64,000 nt of DNA, from the NCBI RefSeq assembly GCF_900074925.1, contig NW_019716283.1:26529-90528 (forward strand), written 5' to 3'. The notes under the pieces are model-generated. The model did not search any database. It worked only from the letters and a program-made list of their open reading frames with translations, and was not told where the DNA came from. Each line of letters opens with the position of its first letter. The first letter of the stretch is position 1. This stretch comes from Ramularia collo-cygni. Taxonomy: Eukaryota > Ascomycota > Dothideomycetes > Mycosphaerellales > Mycosphaerellaceae. Both the position numbers and the translations under genes were made by a program. Positions 10,193 to 22,155 of this stretch are shown piece by piece.

Positions 10193-11742
10193 ATGTTCAA
10201 GAAAAAGTCGAACCAATCTCGCAGTCCCGAACAGGCCGGATCGAATCCGACCTCCAGAATGCATTCACCCTACATGTCCAGAACGACGAGTGAGGAGGGC
10301 ACAGATCCCAACAACTCGAATTCAACATCTGGAGCTCCCTCACAATCGCACATGTCATCCGGCATATATCGACTGCTCTCTTTCGTATCTGCCAATAACA
10401 GAAACAGGACCGCTCCCACCTCGCGCGGCGACATGAAGGCAGCTCCAGCAGAAGCGGCGTACGAGCCATCCGTATTGCTGATTGTGGCTGGAGGAACTAT
10501 TTGCATGCAAGACTCGGCCGAAGGACTGGTCACCTCAAAGCTCTTCCTCGATGAGTGTCTCACGCCCAAGCCACTCTTCAACGATGGAACGCCGGTTCCT
10601 GTATCGCCTGTGGTGGACGAGCATGGAGTCTCGCGCGAAGCCCCAACTCTCCAACTCCCTCGAGACAGGAACGGCGCGAATGTGCGATGCACGGGTGAGT
10701 TGAAAGGCCACCAATGCGAATGGTAGCAGTGAAGTTGATAAGTGCCGCAGTACTCGAGTTCAATCCACTTTTGGACAGCTCTACCGCCCATTCGCCGACG
10801 TGGAATCAGCTGGCTCGAGTGATTCGATCAAACGAAGCCAGTTACGACGCCTTCGTGATCTGTCACGGCACAGATACGCTGGCCTACACAGCTGCATCAC
10901 TATCGTTCATGCTAATGCCCAATCTCGAGAAAACGGTTGTACTCACCGGAGCACAGCGTAGCATGTTCTTCGCTGACAGCGATGGCTCNGACAATCTCCT
11001 TGGCTCCATTGTTCTGGCCAGCCATCTGCGCATCCCTGAAGTGGCCGTGTACTTTGGTCACAAACTCCTTCGTGGCACGCGCATCACCAAAATCAGCGCT
11101 TCGAGCTATTCCGGCTTCGAGAGTCCAAATGCTGGACCACTAGCCAGCGTCTCCGAAACTGGTATTGTCGTTCACTGGGACAATCTCCAACATCCTACAC
11201 CTACGATGACAGCCAAATCAACCAAGGACGTGGTGGAAGTTGACAGCAGCAAGGTTGTCGTACTGAAAATCTACCCAGGAATCACCTCCGAGTTGGTTGA
11301 TATCATCTTCTCCTCACCCCACATCCGCGGTGCCGTTCTCGAGACTTTCGGCGCTGGAAACATGCCTCTCTCCATCATTCCTACGCTTGAAAAGGCCGTC
11401 AAACGTGGCGTGGCTATTGTCAACGTCACCCAGTGTCTGCACGGAAGTGTGAGCGACGCATATGAGCCAGCACGCAAATTGGTCGAGGCAGGTATCATGC
11501 TTGGGTACGATATGACCATGGAGGCGGCTTATACCAAGATGGTATATCTGCTCGCATGTCCCGGTCTCAGTCCCGAAGATGTTCGCAAGAAGATTTCGGC
11601 GAATATCCGGGGAGAGCTGACTCCGCCAGAGCCTTCGAGCATTGGGAATGGGCCGTTCTCCATTGCGCAGCTGCCTATTCGATATGAGCGGACTATGCCC
11701 GGCCACTTGTCGGTTGACTATGGACAGCAGACTCCACTGTGA
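10193..11742 (+). CDS. L-asparaginase
   Basis: Two exons (10193-10694 and 10751-11742) with a 56 nt intron; 497 aa. The enzyme hydrolyses asparagine to aspartate and ammonia. The core starts at about residue 97 with LLIVAGGTICMQ (first catalytic Thr in GGTI) and carries HGTDT (second catalytic Thr-Asp) and TGAQRSMFFADSDG, as in type I/II bacterial-type asparaginases. Before this is a polar Ser/Asn/Thr-rich N-terminus with no signal peptide, suggesting a cytosolic enzyme. The intron joins RCT to VLEFNPLLDS, and without it the conserved EFNPLLDS strand would be out of frame. The start is the first ATG in frame. Confidence 0.92.
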
Positions 11743-13205
11743 TTGATTTGACACGAGGGAGTTTGCGGGATGCAAAGTCGTCCATTTCGTTGCGAGGTCT
11801 TACATATGCACTCGACATGCATGCGTGCTCTGCAATGCACTCCACGACAAGGACATTCTGAGTGCAGGGCATGAATTGGCGTTTAGCACGACGCCTTGGA
11901 AGCTTTGGTATACTTTACAACGTGCTATATACACCCGCGATTCCTGGAATAAGTGAGCATACGCGGACCATACGCAAATCGACGTGGTGGTACAGCGAAC
12001 ACCATATTCTAGGGTTAGGGTTGGGGTAGTATAAATTCGACCGGAACCTCGACAGGTAGCTCCAATATAGCCCGCTTTCATCCAATACGATAAGACACGC
12101 TTGTGCTTTGAAATTATCATCCTGTAACTCTCCGTGGTGGTGTGTGGTTTGGAATAATGCCTTAGAAGACATTTCTAGTACGCAACTGCAAGTGTATTTA
12201 AGGACCCCTAAATGAATGCCTCTTGAGTTTGTGACAGCCGGAGTCAACTACATCCGCAATCCGCCTACCAATTCCCAGAGCACGACATGCGAGGAGTCTT
12301 CGTCCTTAACGAGCACTTTGAAACAACGCAGGAAACACATCGTATCATGAAGACCAGCATAAGTTGCTGCAATAGAAGAGACACCATGCATAAAAGCATA
12401 AATCAGCACACTCTGGAGTCAGAAGCCTACATAAAAGCAGACATCATGACATAAATGCTTCGCAATCCGGCCCCGACTTCTACACACGGAAAGTCCATCT
12501 ATTGCAACTTTGGAGCGTTGTGCCCTTATGCCCAGAGACGCGCTTTTTGGGCATGTTTTGATCGATTGACATATGCATCATTATTACATTGTGAATTGGA
12601 ATGTCCAGAGAATACGAATTCTGTACGAGAGATCGAGGTGACGCTAGTTAAGACAAGCATTTTCGTGCAGTCAATGTCCGCGGAGTCCGAAGTCTATTGG
12701 AGCGCAAACCAGAACGGGCTGGAAGACATTGGCAATCCGTTGTTGCCATATTCCGAACAGGGTCATCATGGGCCTGAGACCTGTGAGTAATAGTTTCAAG
12801 CATGGATTCCGCCTTAAAAAGCACCAAGGACAGGTCAACACGCAGCCAATAGCGAACGCCTTTCTCCGTGTTGTTCTACAGCTCGGCATCCGGAAGCAGG
12901 AAATCTCCATCACCGGATCTTCCGGGAGCTTACCATGTGGAAACTTTCGGATATATCCAGCATCATCACCGCATTTTGTCATCATAACGGTAGAGAGACA
13001 AATACCCAGGCGTTCCCGCCCTCTGGAACCTTCAACTATGAATGTGTGTGAATTGACGCTTGCAAAATACTCCCACCGTTGGTCCGCAGGTTGACAGCAA
13101 CTCCATCAACCATGGTGGCTCTCCAGGAACGGTAGGAGCTGGCCCCGATCGCATGCACACTGAAAACGTTCGGTATTGACATGGAATGTTGACAGTCCGA
13201 ACAAT
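11743..13205. other. intergenic, no gene recognised
   Basis: About 1.5 kb without a supported gene. Frames around 12455-13094 are open on both strands but lack recognisable domains. A short telomere-like motif lies at 12011-12026. Confidence 0.4.
12011..12026 (+). repeat. short interstitial telomere-like motif
   Basis: The sequence agggttagggttgggg contains two units of the TTAGGG telomere repeat of filamentous fungi and one variant. It is too short to show a telomere fusion and could be a telobox-type promoter element or chance. Confidence 0.4.
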
Positions 13206-13847
13206 ATGTTCCTCGCGACCGTGCCCGCCATCGCAGCAATCTCCAATCTTCTGCTTCTCGCCTTCGCACGACAATACATCACCAATGACCTGGTCAGCCT
13301 CGTCGCCGCCGTTTATGCATATGCAAGTGTTCCATTATGCGCCTATGGACTAGTGGGAGTAACCATGGTAAGACAGAGCGACAAAGGCCCGGTATTACCA
13401 CAGACTAATCGACTGGTGCAGAGGAAACCAAAGTTCATAGCCGTGTTCGCCAACTTCCTCTTCCTGGATGCGGTTGTGTGGGCACTGTGCAGGTTCCTGG
13501 TCACGCAACTGTTCTTCATCTCCATAGATGCCGATGATGTCTGTAGTGTCTACAACCCGAGATGGAGTCCAGAGAATTTCCATCACGACATCGTTACGAG
13601 CGTTCGGAGATTCCAGGATGCTCGTATTGGACACCTCGCCCTTCGGAAACGGTGCCAGGTGCAGTCAGGAGCATTTCAGATCGTGGTGGTCTTCCTTTTG
13701 CTGGCTCTCGCGGCGGCACATGGCTCAATAGCCATGAAGATGCGACGTTATTCCAAGGAGGTGGAGAAATCGAGTCAACTTCCGGAGTGCCACACCGAGA
13801 GCGAGAAGCCGGCCTTGATGGTCAGCACAGAGCGAGATCTAGTTTGA
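13206..13847 (+). CDS. four-helix membrane protein, unknown function
   Basis: Two exons (13206-13367 and 13422-13847); 195 aa after removal of a 54 nt in-frame intron with GTAAGA, a CTAAT branch site and CAG. If it is retained, 18 polar residues interrupt the loop. Predicted helices are MFLATVPAIAAISNLLLL, a second over VSLVAAVYAYASVPLCAYG, a third over FIAVFANFLFLDAVVW and a fourth over AFQIVVVFLLLALAAA. A polar loop with a single Cys and a K/R/E-rich tail also show. The layout resembles small tetraspan fungal proteins. No family recognised. Confidence 0.65.
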   Translation: MFLATVPAIAAISNLLLLAFARQYITNDLVSLVAAVYAYASVPLCAYGLVGVTMVRQSDKGPVLPQTNRLVQRKPKFIAVFANFLFLDAVVWALCRFLVTQLFFISIDADDVCSVYNPRWSPENFHHDIVTSVRRFQDARIGHLALRKRCQVQSGAFQIVVVFLLLALAAAHGSIAMKMRRYSKEVEKSSQLPECHTESEKPALMVSTERDLV

Positions 13848-14084
13848 TTGCCTTGTCGAATGGCGAAGCCGAGCAGCAGCCGATGTGCTCCGCACACGGC
13901 ATGTGGAATTCTCACAGGATGAATAGGTGTCCTGAGAGCTGCCAGCGGTGCTCGCCTAAGAATATGAGCATCATGATTGACGAACACGATCATTGAGGAC
14001 ATCCAGCTGTATAATGGGTACCGTCTGCTGATATGCCCCTAACGATTTTCCGGGACCTGCATTGATAATGACTATTAGAAATAT

Positions 14085-14774
14085 TTACCAGACACAAATC
14101 ACATTGACGAACTTACTATCAACCCAATGTTCTTCATCAACAAACAAACCATCCTCAGTGAGTTTGGAAGACCTCCAATGCCGCGTGTCACGCTTGCTGG
14201 GAAGTCGAACGAAGCATGGCACCGGGAAATGCCCACAACTGTCGCATTCGCATCCGCAGTCTGCTTCATGCCAGCCGATTACCTCACGTTTGTGAGCGCA
14301 GTACATCCTGTTGAAGGCGATCCACGACGGGCCTCCATACTCTCGCGCGAGCCCGAGAAGACTAGTTTTAATCGCAGGATCGNGATTCCCTGGTATCGAG
14401 TTGCTCATGAAGCGAGGTTCGTGCCATTTACACAATGGGGCAGCCGTTGGAAATCGGCCAGCATAAGTGACGAGGTCACAGTTCACACATCTCCTTCTGC
14501 CCGCTGCTATTTCTCGACCTTCATTAACGTATCGGCGGCGGGCCTTCCTCTCGCATCGCGATGCTTTCTGGTCCCAATCTCGAGGCGGTGTGGGTACGGT
14601 GAGTAAAAGTGCTTTGCTAGTGAGTTTAAGAGCGGTGCGACTTGATACTGGCAGATAAGTCACGATCTCCCAGAGCAGCTCGAGTGGCAAAGTGGTGATA
14701 TTGGCGGCAGTAAAGTCAGCGCTCATACTGTTCGCCTGGAATCCAGCCATGTGAAGAGCAGCAGAAGAGGTCAT
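14085..14774 (-). CDS. F-box domain protein
   Basis: Single exon, 229 aa. An F-box-like motif lies at about residues 28-60: TTLPLELLWEIVTYLP, then SRTALKLTSKALLL. Such motifs bind Skp1 in SCF ubiquitin ligases. The C-terminal half is Cys/His-rich (CVNCDL, CKWHEP, CGCECDSCGHF) and may bind zinc or recognise a substrate. This pairing is common in lineage-specific fungal F-box proteins. The start is the first ATG; Met codons at residues 9 and 17 are alternatives. Substrate unknown. Confidence 0.75.
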   Translation of the reverse strand: MTSSAALHMAGFQANSMSADFTAANITTLPLELLWEIVTYLPVSSRTALKLTSKALLLTVPTPPRDWDQKASRCERKARRRYVNEGREIAAGRRRCVNCDLVTYAGRFPTAAPLCKWHEPRFMSNSIPGNXDPAIKTSLLGLAREYGGPSWIAFNRMYCAHKREVIGWHEADCGCECDSCGHFPVPCFVRLPSKRDTRHWRSSKLTEDGLFVDEEHWVDSKFVNVICVW

Positions 14775-16909
14775 TGGCGGGTGGTCAAAGGATTTTGGCT
14801 CCTGTTGGTCTTGCTTTGTGCGGATTTCCTCGAGGCGAAAGCACTACAATGAGCGAGATTTTTACTGAAGATAAAAACTCACAGGGGTGGGCCTGAATGA
14901 CCATATCATGGCGTATGTGACCTCACCCGCGGCATGTCTCAGAGTCAATCGAGGTATGGCTCCTGCGACTTCGTCTGCTGGCCAGATCCTGAACAGACAA
15001 ACCAAACCTAAGACCATGTACGCACCCGCATCATGTGACACTTGTGATCGACGATTCCGGAGGGTGAACATGGCCGCAAGTTTATCTTCAGAGCAGATGA
15101 GGGTGAACATGTCGAAGCCTCTCCACACGGGTGGATTGGTCGATACCTATGATGAAACGCACCGTTGAGGTGTCTTGATTTCTGCAAGAATCGTGGCACG
15201 AAGGAAAACAGGATTTCGAGACTGCTAGCCAGCTGTGATGCCTTTCCTTTGGAGATGCGAGCCGATGAGTTGCGTAGAGCCCAAGGGCGAACCCTTGGAG
15301 GTCGCAAGGCCTGACATACGCAATTTGTGATGAAGGCAAGCGATCTGTTGAGTGGCAGTGGCTGAGGATCAACCAAAGGTCTGCGTGCGGCCCGTTCACG
15401 TGGCGGACAGGGGAGTATTCCTCACCTCCGTTTGAGATAGTCGGCATACACCGAGCGACTCTGATCGAGCTGTTGCGTGTGACGACAGGAGAGACAGAAC
15501 CTGACATGGGCATCTGTAGATGGTCACGTCGGCTCAGATCAGTCAGATGTGAGTATGTGAGATCTCGGCCGTGCTGCAGCATGTGGAATTAGCACGTGGG
15601 ACTTGCATCTGTGCATCTGCATCTGCATGCGCGGCGCCTGCTCCCGCAGTCTTGGATTAAGGTAATGGCGGCGCTGGACGTTGACGAACAAGCGGTCGCA
15701 CGAGAACGAAGATGGACGCAGTTCCGCCGTCTGACATCTTCCTTACTCGCATCGGGAAGGTGGCAGCTGGGAGATACACCGTGACTTCAGGCGGGGTTTT
15801 CAGATCTATGAAAGTCGCGTAGCAAGCACGGATAGGTGCATGAACCATGTGTCGCTACAAGCACCGGACCAGGATGCGGGATGCGGGATTCGGTACGACC
15901 TGCGGAGGTGAAATCGTCGAGACGTACAGTATACAGCGCCGAAACGCCGCTCTGTAATTCTGAATAGCAAAGACATCTTGCAGAAGTCTTCATTTGCCAG
16001 GTCAAGGCAGCGGTCCGTGTCAATCAAGCGTCGCCGCTGGGCGGGAAGTCCACGCGAGTCAGAATCGAAGGGGCATGCTGTAGAGTGGTGATGAGAACAT
16101 CAAATCGACTGGATACGCTTTCAACTTTAGGCCAGGAGCCTGGAGATGACTGTCCTGCCGTCAATCGTGTTGCCAGCAAGATTGGATGGACCCTGATGAG
16201 CGTGAGTAGAGTTCTGTAGTGCGGACCTCAGGGTGTGAAGTTAGATGTGGCGGCGAGACATCTCAAAATGAGAATGAGAAAGTGTTGTGCCATGGGGCGG
16301 TGCGACCGCCGATGTTGTGCATCAAGGGCAGGAATGTGCGAGTGAATGAAAATGCTCGGGATGCTCCAAGTTTTGCCGATGCTGGGATGAGGGCAAAGAA
16401 AATAATCGAGCTCCCGTCCGCCCATCAGCGCAGGGGCCTTGATTTGTTGAAGCTGGAGCGAATTTGATCCTCGAGTGCCGTGCAAGCGGAGCACATACTC
16501 CTTAGACCCATCTGATTTTCACGCCCAATCTCCATGATGCGCGAAGTCGAGCCTCTCCATCCCTCCTTCTCCGTCCTCCTTTGTTGTCCACCATCCCACT
16601 TTGCCCAATCTTCTCAGCGCGTGCTCGGTGCGTGACAAAAGGTGCGTACCCCTCGGCAATACAAAACACAAGACGAGGCCAAAAGTCTCCGACCGGGAGT
16701 TTGGGATTCGGGCGAAGCGTTGCGCCCATTACCATGTCTCGAGTCTTTTTCTACGTCGTTCTTGCCATACCCGCATTGTGGACTAATTTTTCATGCCACG
16801 CGACAGACACCTGATTGTCTCCGAAGCTCCCGATCCACCATTTGCCTACGACGCCGGGTTCCAGAGACCCTAAGTCTACCCGACTCTCACCAAGCGAATC
16901 TTCGCAGCC
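14775..16909. other. intergenic, no gene recognised
   Basis: About 2.1 kb with only short overlapping frames on both strands and no domain, tRNA or repeat that I recognise. The last 250 bases are probably the 5' UTR and promoter of the following gene. Confidence 0.35.
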
Positions 16910-18144
16910 ATGTCCTTTTACGACAACGACAGCGGCTCCTGGTCCGCCTCCAATCGGCAGTCCTCGTGGGAGCACCAACAGGCACCGCCATCACGCTCGG
17001 GCACCGGGTCCGCCGTGTCGCAACGGCAAGAATCGAACGCATTCGCGTCGCAATTCGAAGAAATCGACCGAGCAACAGACAACTTGCTTAAGAGCGGCAA
17101 ATGGTTTCCCGGCCAGACGCAGGCTGCGGCAGGCGGTGCGGCTGCCACTCCACGTAGGGAAAGCTCCGTGGGACGAAGCTACGATTTCAGCTCAGACCCT
17201 CGGATGGGTGGTGGACCATCGCGACAACCATCCGTGAGCGAGCACGATGCGACACGCCCGGCCTCTGCTGGTCTACAAAACTTTTACGCCGGACAACGCT
17301 TCCCGGGTGGCCGACAAAGCGAAGCCGAGCAAATGCTGCAGGCGAAGCGCCGGATGGCTGCTCAGCGTGAGCGCGAACTGCGTAATTACCACCAGGAGCA
17401 GCAATACAACAGAAGTGAGTGGTAGCATCGAATGTGCACCCAGACAACAGACTGANAGGAGCAGAAGCGGTTTCTGGTCAAAAGTCCGATCGTTCCATGA
17501 GTCCAGCAGCGATGAACGAGGAAGATCGTCGCGAACTGATTGCACGCCAGCACCGCGCGCTGTATGGCGACAATTCCAGCCTATACAACGCAGATGGAAC
17601 TCGATCCTCCAGCCAGGATGCGCGAGTCCCTAGCGGCGGCCGTGGCGCATCCCCTCTTGCCTTTGATCCATTTGGCAGCCAACCTCAAGCAGGTACAGAT
17701 GGGCCCGTACAGATGCCACCAAGGGATCGCGCAGAGAACACGACGTCTCCAGTCGCCAACTCCGCTGCTCAGCAGGCATTTGGACAGTTCAACGAACAAG
17801 CCAGCCGCACGTCAAACTCCTCCCCCGGCGCATCGCCGCCCCTTATTCAGGGGCAGAAGGGCAACTCGTCTGGAGTGGCACCGATTGGCACGCGACCCAC
17901 CCAGGCACCAGGCATGAACAAGCGTTCCACGACACCACTCACTCCGTCATCTCTCAGCTACGGATTCAACGCGAGTGATGGCCAGCAGAATCCCAACGCT
18001 GCCAAGGACGAGCGTTCGACATCGGCCGCGTCGAATCCTGCTCTGGCCGACAAAGGCGTCAGTCTGGGAAATTGGGGCAGTAACAGCGGCGTTTGGGCGT
18101 CCGGCAAAAGCACTTTGGCTGTGCAGCCTTCCGTCTGGGGTTAG
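16910..18144 (+). CDS. disordered Ser/Gln/Gly-rich fungal protein
   Basis: Two exons (16910-17414 and 17465-18144); 394 aa. The 3' splice site was chosen at 17464 because it gives a 50 nt intron with a CTGAN branch site; an AG 6 nt earlier would also keep frame. An ordered-looking segment at about residues 46-66 (FASQFEEIDRATDNLLKSGK) is followed by long S/Q/G/P-rich disorder, an E/R-rich helix (EAEQMLQAKRRMAAQRERE) and a C-terminus rich in GW, SW and VW pairs. I do not recognise the family. An RNA- or granule-associated role would be a guess. Confidence 0.75.
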
Positions 18145-18936
18145 GACCCTCGCTCGAAGAGAAGCTGAGACGGCACGTCAAACGACAGGAATCGGTCGTT
18201 TTGGTGGGTATAGCGATGGAGTTTCCTTATTTATTGGTTGGTGCTTTCCGGTGGGCGCGGCATTCCCAGCATTTGAAAACGGTGTTTGCGCTCTTGCAGT
18301 TGCGAAGAGATGGACGAAGGCAGGTCGCCGTGCAATTTATTGATTCATGATTTCGCGGGTTGGAAAGGTATATGGTGGAGCAAACGGGAAGGAGTTTTGC
18401 AGCGTCAGGTCGGGTTCGCCCACTGTAGGACGCTTTGTGGCGTGGGCAGCGTTTACTTTTCATTCGAAGGGACACAAACATGGGATTCATTGTCATCTTT
18501 ATGGGAGGGTAGCAGGACTGGTGGGACGGACTGGGAGTTAGGAGACACTCATACCCAGATTTGCGAGGACATTCGCTTACATGAACAATGAAAATTCGGG
18601 CGAGTCCATGCATTGTTCGCGTACACTGCTCGAGTTGCTATCAAGTGTGATGAACGAAGTACTTTAGTTGAACGTGGTGGACAACGTACGCCATTCGGCT
18701 TGTGAACTTGTGAAAGCCTTTGGGTGGCCTCAGGGGCGCAAAGAAGCCGCTCGGACTTGAAAGTTGAGACCCTTTCTTCTCGAAGCTTGGAGTTCGCGAT
18801 TATGTGTCCGCATTGACTTCATCCACCGCTCGCTTTACATCCACAACACTTCTTCCATCAACCCATCAGACGATCTGCTCAAACTTCTATTGCATCGAAC
18901 TGAATCGGACCTTCGCATACTTCTAATTTCAGCAAC
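18145..18936. other. intergenic
   Basis: Contains the 3' flank of the disordered protein gene and the promoter and 5' UTR of the Sec61 beta gene (pyrimidine-rich from about 18770). No other gene recognised. Confidence 0.4.
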
Positions 18937-19518
18937 ATGGTACGTGTCAACAGCGCAAATGCTCTAGNAATGCCAGGCACGCGCATTCACACATGCGCGC
19001 ACTCCCGCGCGAACGTTCACAGGCAGGAAACCCAATGCTAATCACACAACGCACCTGTAGTCAGCTCCACGCCCCCAGTCACCGGTAAACTCGCAGGCTT
19101 CGACCGGCACCACGACCGCCCGCCCAGCATCACCGAAACCACCAGGTGGCCCAGCCACAGCGATCAGGAGGAAGGCGGCTGCAGACAGAGCGGACAAGGT
19201 TGCCAACACACGGCCATCGAGCACTAGGGCTGCAGGTGCGGGAGGCAGCAGCAGCACGATGTTGCGTATGTGGAGACGGGGAACTTGGCAACGCATAGGA
19301 ATAGCAAGGCTAATTGAGAGCAGGACTGTACACGGACGAGTCGCCTGGACTCAAGGTTGATCCCTTTGTCGTCATGGTGTTGTCGATTGGATTCATCATC
19401 AGCGTGGTTGCGCTGCATAGTAAGATCTGCTTCCCATCCGTATATGCGGCCATGGTAGTTACTGACACTTCCCTCTTCCACAGTCATTGCCAAATTCACC
19501 AAGAGATTCTCCTCATAA
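18937..19518 (+). CDS. SBH1: Sec61 beta subunit of the ER translocon
   Basis: Four exons: 18937-18939, 19061-19265, 19324-19419 and 19484-19518; introns 121, 58 and 64 nt; 112 aa. The first exon is only the ATG, and the second starts at SAPRPQSP. The protein is the tail-anchored beta subunit of the Sec61 channel. It has a Pro/Ser-rich cytosolic N-terminus, then ADRADKVANTRPSSTRAAG, the family motif YTDESPGLKVDP, one membrane helix (FVVMVLSIGFIISVVALHI) and a short KFTKRFSS tail. Branch sites GCTAAT are visible in introns 1 and 2. No single open frame shows this gene because every exon is short. Total coding length is divisible by three and all junction phases agree. Confidence 0.92.
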
Positions 19519-20725
19519 ACGGCTTGAGTGTACTGTGTGAAAGGATTGTTGAGGGAGAAGGGAAGAAAAGCATGCAAGGCGTTTGGCGCAGTGGCCTCGA
19601 CGCTTGACCGCGATGTCCACAGAGAGCATTTCCGTCTCTCTTGCGTGCCGATTTGTCGAGTACCCAGCATTTGGACGAGTCTGGAGCGGCTGTGTCGAGT
19701 GTTGTTTTCGAGGCCGTCTGCGAAACTACCTACCGTACCCCAGCAGCGATTGTATACCATCTTGACATTTGTACTACTACATTTCCCTGGTCAAGGCAAA
19801 CCTCAATTTAATCTACCAGCGCTCATCGGTACATGCCGATACAGCCGAGTACACCAAGCAGCAGTTATTGTTGATCTGACCAGACATCGAATCATCTATG
19901 CACTTCGCTCACATCGGATGCTGCGCTCGCCGACGAGGCTGTGTGGCCCATGAGTGAGCCAGAGATACCGCCCTAGATGTGCCTCGACGATCGAGCAACA
20001 AGCTTTATGAAGCGTCTTGGACGGCGCCTGATCGCATGAGCATTAGGACTTACGAAGGACGGCAGCCAGATCTCCTTGCCCTGCTTCGTGACGAGTGAAT
20101 CCAACGCCCCACGGAATCCTAGTTGTTTCAAATGATGCACCTCCACTACGGGAAGGCATTATACAAGCTGATGAGAATTCGTAGGATGATGGCATGGCGA
20201 AATATTGCATCCACCAAGTTTGTTTCTATGGAGAACCTCAAACTCCCGATCCAGCCGCCAGCCGCCATAAGCCGTGTGAGTGCGCCTCACAGATTTTAGA
20301 TTATCCGTAAAGATGATATTTAGCCGTGAATCGCGAATGTGGAGGACGTCTTCCGCTGCAGTGCGCTGCAATCAGCCTCTTCGCGATTGCCCCACTCCCG
20401 CGTCGATGGAAGGGCAACCGCGATTGGAGACGACTTCTGCCGGGCGTTCAGCATGCAAACTGTCTCGTGTCAAAAGCATATATCTCCTAAGCCGCCGACA
20501 AAGGTGCCGGTTCTGACCAACTAGCTGTCTTCAATGAGTCTGCTGCAAGGATTCCGAAGGCAAGCTCGCTGTCGACTTTAACCGCAAGAGCAACGTCACT
20601 GACTTCATATAATAAACAGATCGGCTCTGTTTTCTCCTCGACCAACTTTTTTCCCTCCACCCCCAACTGCTCTCCCTCGACTTCAGATCGTCAAGAACAG
20701 ACACTCTCATCGACAATACGCAAAA
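19519..20725. other. intergenic, xylose reductase promoter side
   Basis: No gene recognised in about 1.2 kb. Frames on both strands near 19528-19953 lack coding character. The last 150 bases become C/T-rich, typical of a highly expressed fungal promoter. Confidence 0.4.
20608..20616 (+). promoter_or_regulatory. TATA-like box of the xylose reductase gene
   Basis: TATAATAAA lies 110 bp before the start codon and is followed by a C/T-rich leader, a common arrangement in strongly expressed ascomycete metabolic genes. Confidence 0.4.
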
Positions 20726-21792
20726 ATGGCTTCCCCTGTGATTAAGCTCAACAATGGCAAAGAGGTTTGTTCAGCACCTCTCGACACAGCATCGCTAGAC
20801 ACGCTGACTTTTGCAGATGCCCCTTGTAGGCTTCGGTCTCTGGAAAGTCAACAATGACACTTGCGCCGACACCGTCTACAATGCCATCAAGACCGGTTAC
20901 CGCCTGTTCGATGGTGCCTGCGATTATGGCAACGAGAAGGAAGCTGGTGAGGGTGTCGCTCGCGCCATCAAGGACGGCCTTGTGAAGCGTGAGGAGCTCT
21001 TCATCGTCTCGAAGCTCTGGAACTCCTTCCACGAGAAGGATCGCGTTGCTCCCATCGCCAAGAAGCAACTCGCGGACTGGGGTCTCGACTACTTTGACCT
21101 GTTCATCATCCACTTCCCTGTCGCCATGGAATACGTTGACCCATCTGTCCGCTACCCACCAGGTCTCTACAACAAGGATGGCAAGCTCGCCATCACTAAG
21201 GCGCCTCTCCACGAGACCTACGCTGCCATGGAAGAGCTGTATGAGCAGGGTCTCATCAAGGCCATTGGTGTTTCCAACTACAACGGCGGTCTGCTCCTCG
21301 ATGTTCAGCGTTACGCCAAGGTCCTGCCTCAAACCCTCCAGATCGAGCACCACCCATACCTCGTCCAGAAGAACCTGACAGATCTGTGCAAACACCTCGG
21401 AATTGCCATCACTGCATACTCGTCTTTCGGCCCACAGTCCTTCCTCGAGCTCGACTCTCAAAAGGCAAAGGACACGCCTCTTTTGTTCGACCACGAGACT
21501 GTCAAGAGCATTGCTGATAAGCACGGCAAGACACCCGCACAAGTTCTGTTGAGGTGGTCCACACAGAGAGGCATTGCTGTCATCCCCAAGAGCAACAACC
21601 AGAGCCGGTTGGCAGCCAACTTGGACGTCTGCAGCTTCGACCTCAGCGAGGAGGACATTGAGCAGATCGCTAGCCTCGACAGGGGCCTGCGATTCAACAA
21701 CCCTACTGATGTAAGTTGTTCTCCATTCGCGTCAGCAGGATCTCGTGCTGATCTCTGTACAGTGGGGAATGGAGGTCTCTATCTTCGCATAG
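20726..21792 (+). CDS. XYL1: NAD(P)H-dependent D-xylose reductase (aldo-keto reductase)
   Basis: Three exons (20726-20764, 20817-21710 and 21763-21792) with two 52 nt introns; 320 aa, the usual size for fungal xylose reductase. The enzyme reduces xylose to xylitol and acts on other aldoses. Visible features are GFGLWKV, the catalytic Asp and Tyr in DGACDYGNE, Lys in VSKLWNSFH, IHFP, GVSNYNGGLLLD, and the cofactor-binding IPKSNNQSRLAANL (the Lys/Arg that contact the NADP phosphate). The last exon gives DWGMEVSIFA. Reading through the second intron would give a spurious 140-residue tail. Regulation by xylose is likely from the family but not shown here. Confidence 0.93.
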
Positions 21793-22155
21793 ACACTTCT
21801 CGTAATGGTAGGCAGGGACTGGATGACGAAGTTTATGATCATTGTCGTTGTGGCATGGAGTTATCCTTGATACACTTTAGATGTAGCATACCGTATGACA
21901 TGGATGCGGAAAGCCATAATCCGCTTTTCTTCAACTTTTGTCGACACAGCTCTTCTTGTCCACTGCTTCTCACCTCCGTGCCGTCTGCAGAATATGTCCC
22001 CGATACTCCTCTCTTTGGCCGCCCCAGCCGCGGCATTGGCTGGCTGAATGTGTCTGCAATCTCGCTCTCCTTGCGCAGACTCGGAAGGACTCAAGCTGCG
22101 GTTCTATTCCCGCTCGTGTTGACGATCATGTGCGACTGCTATTGTCTCGTCTCTC
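21793..22155. other. intergenic between convergent genes
   Basis: A 363 bp space between the 3' ends of the xylose reductase and NIP7 genes. Nothing further recognised. Confidence 0.5.
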
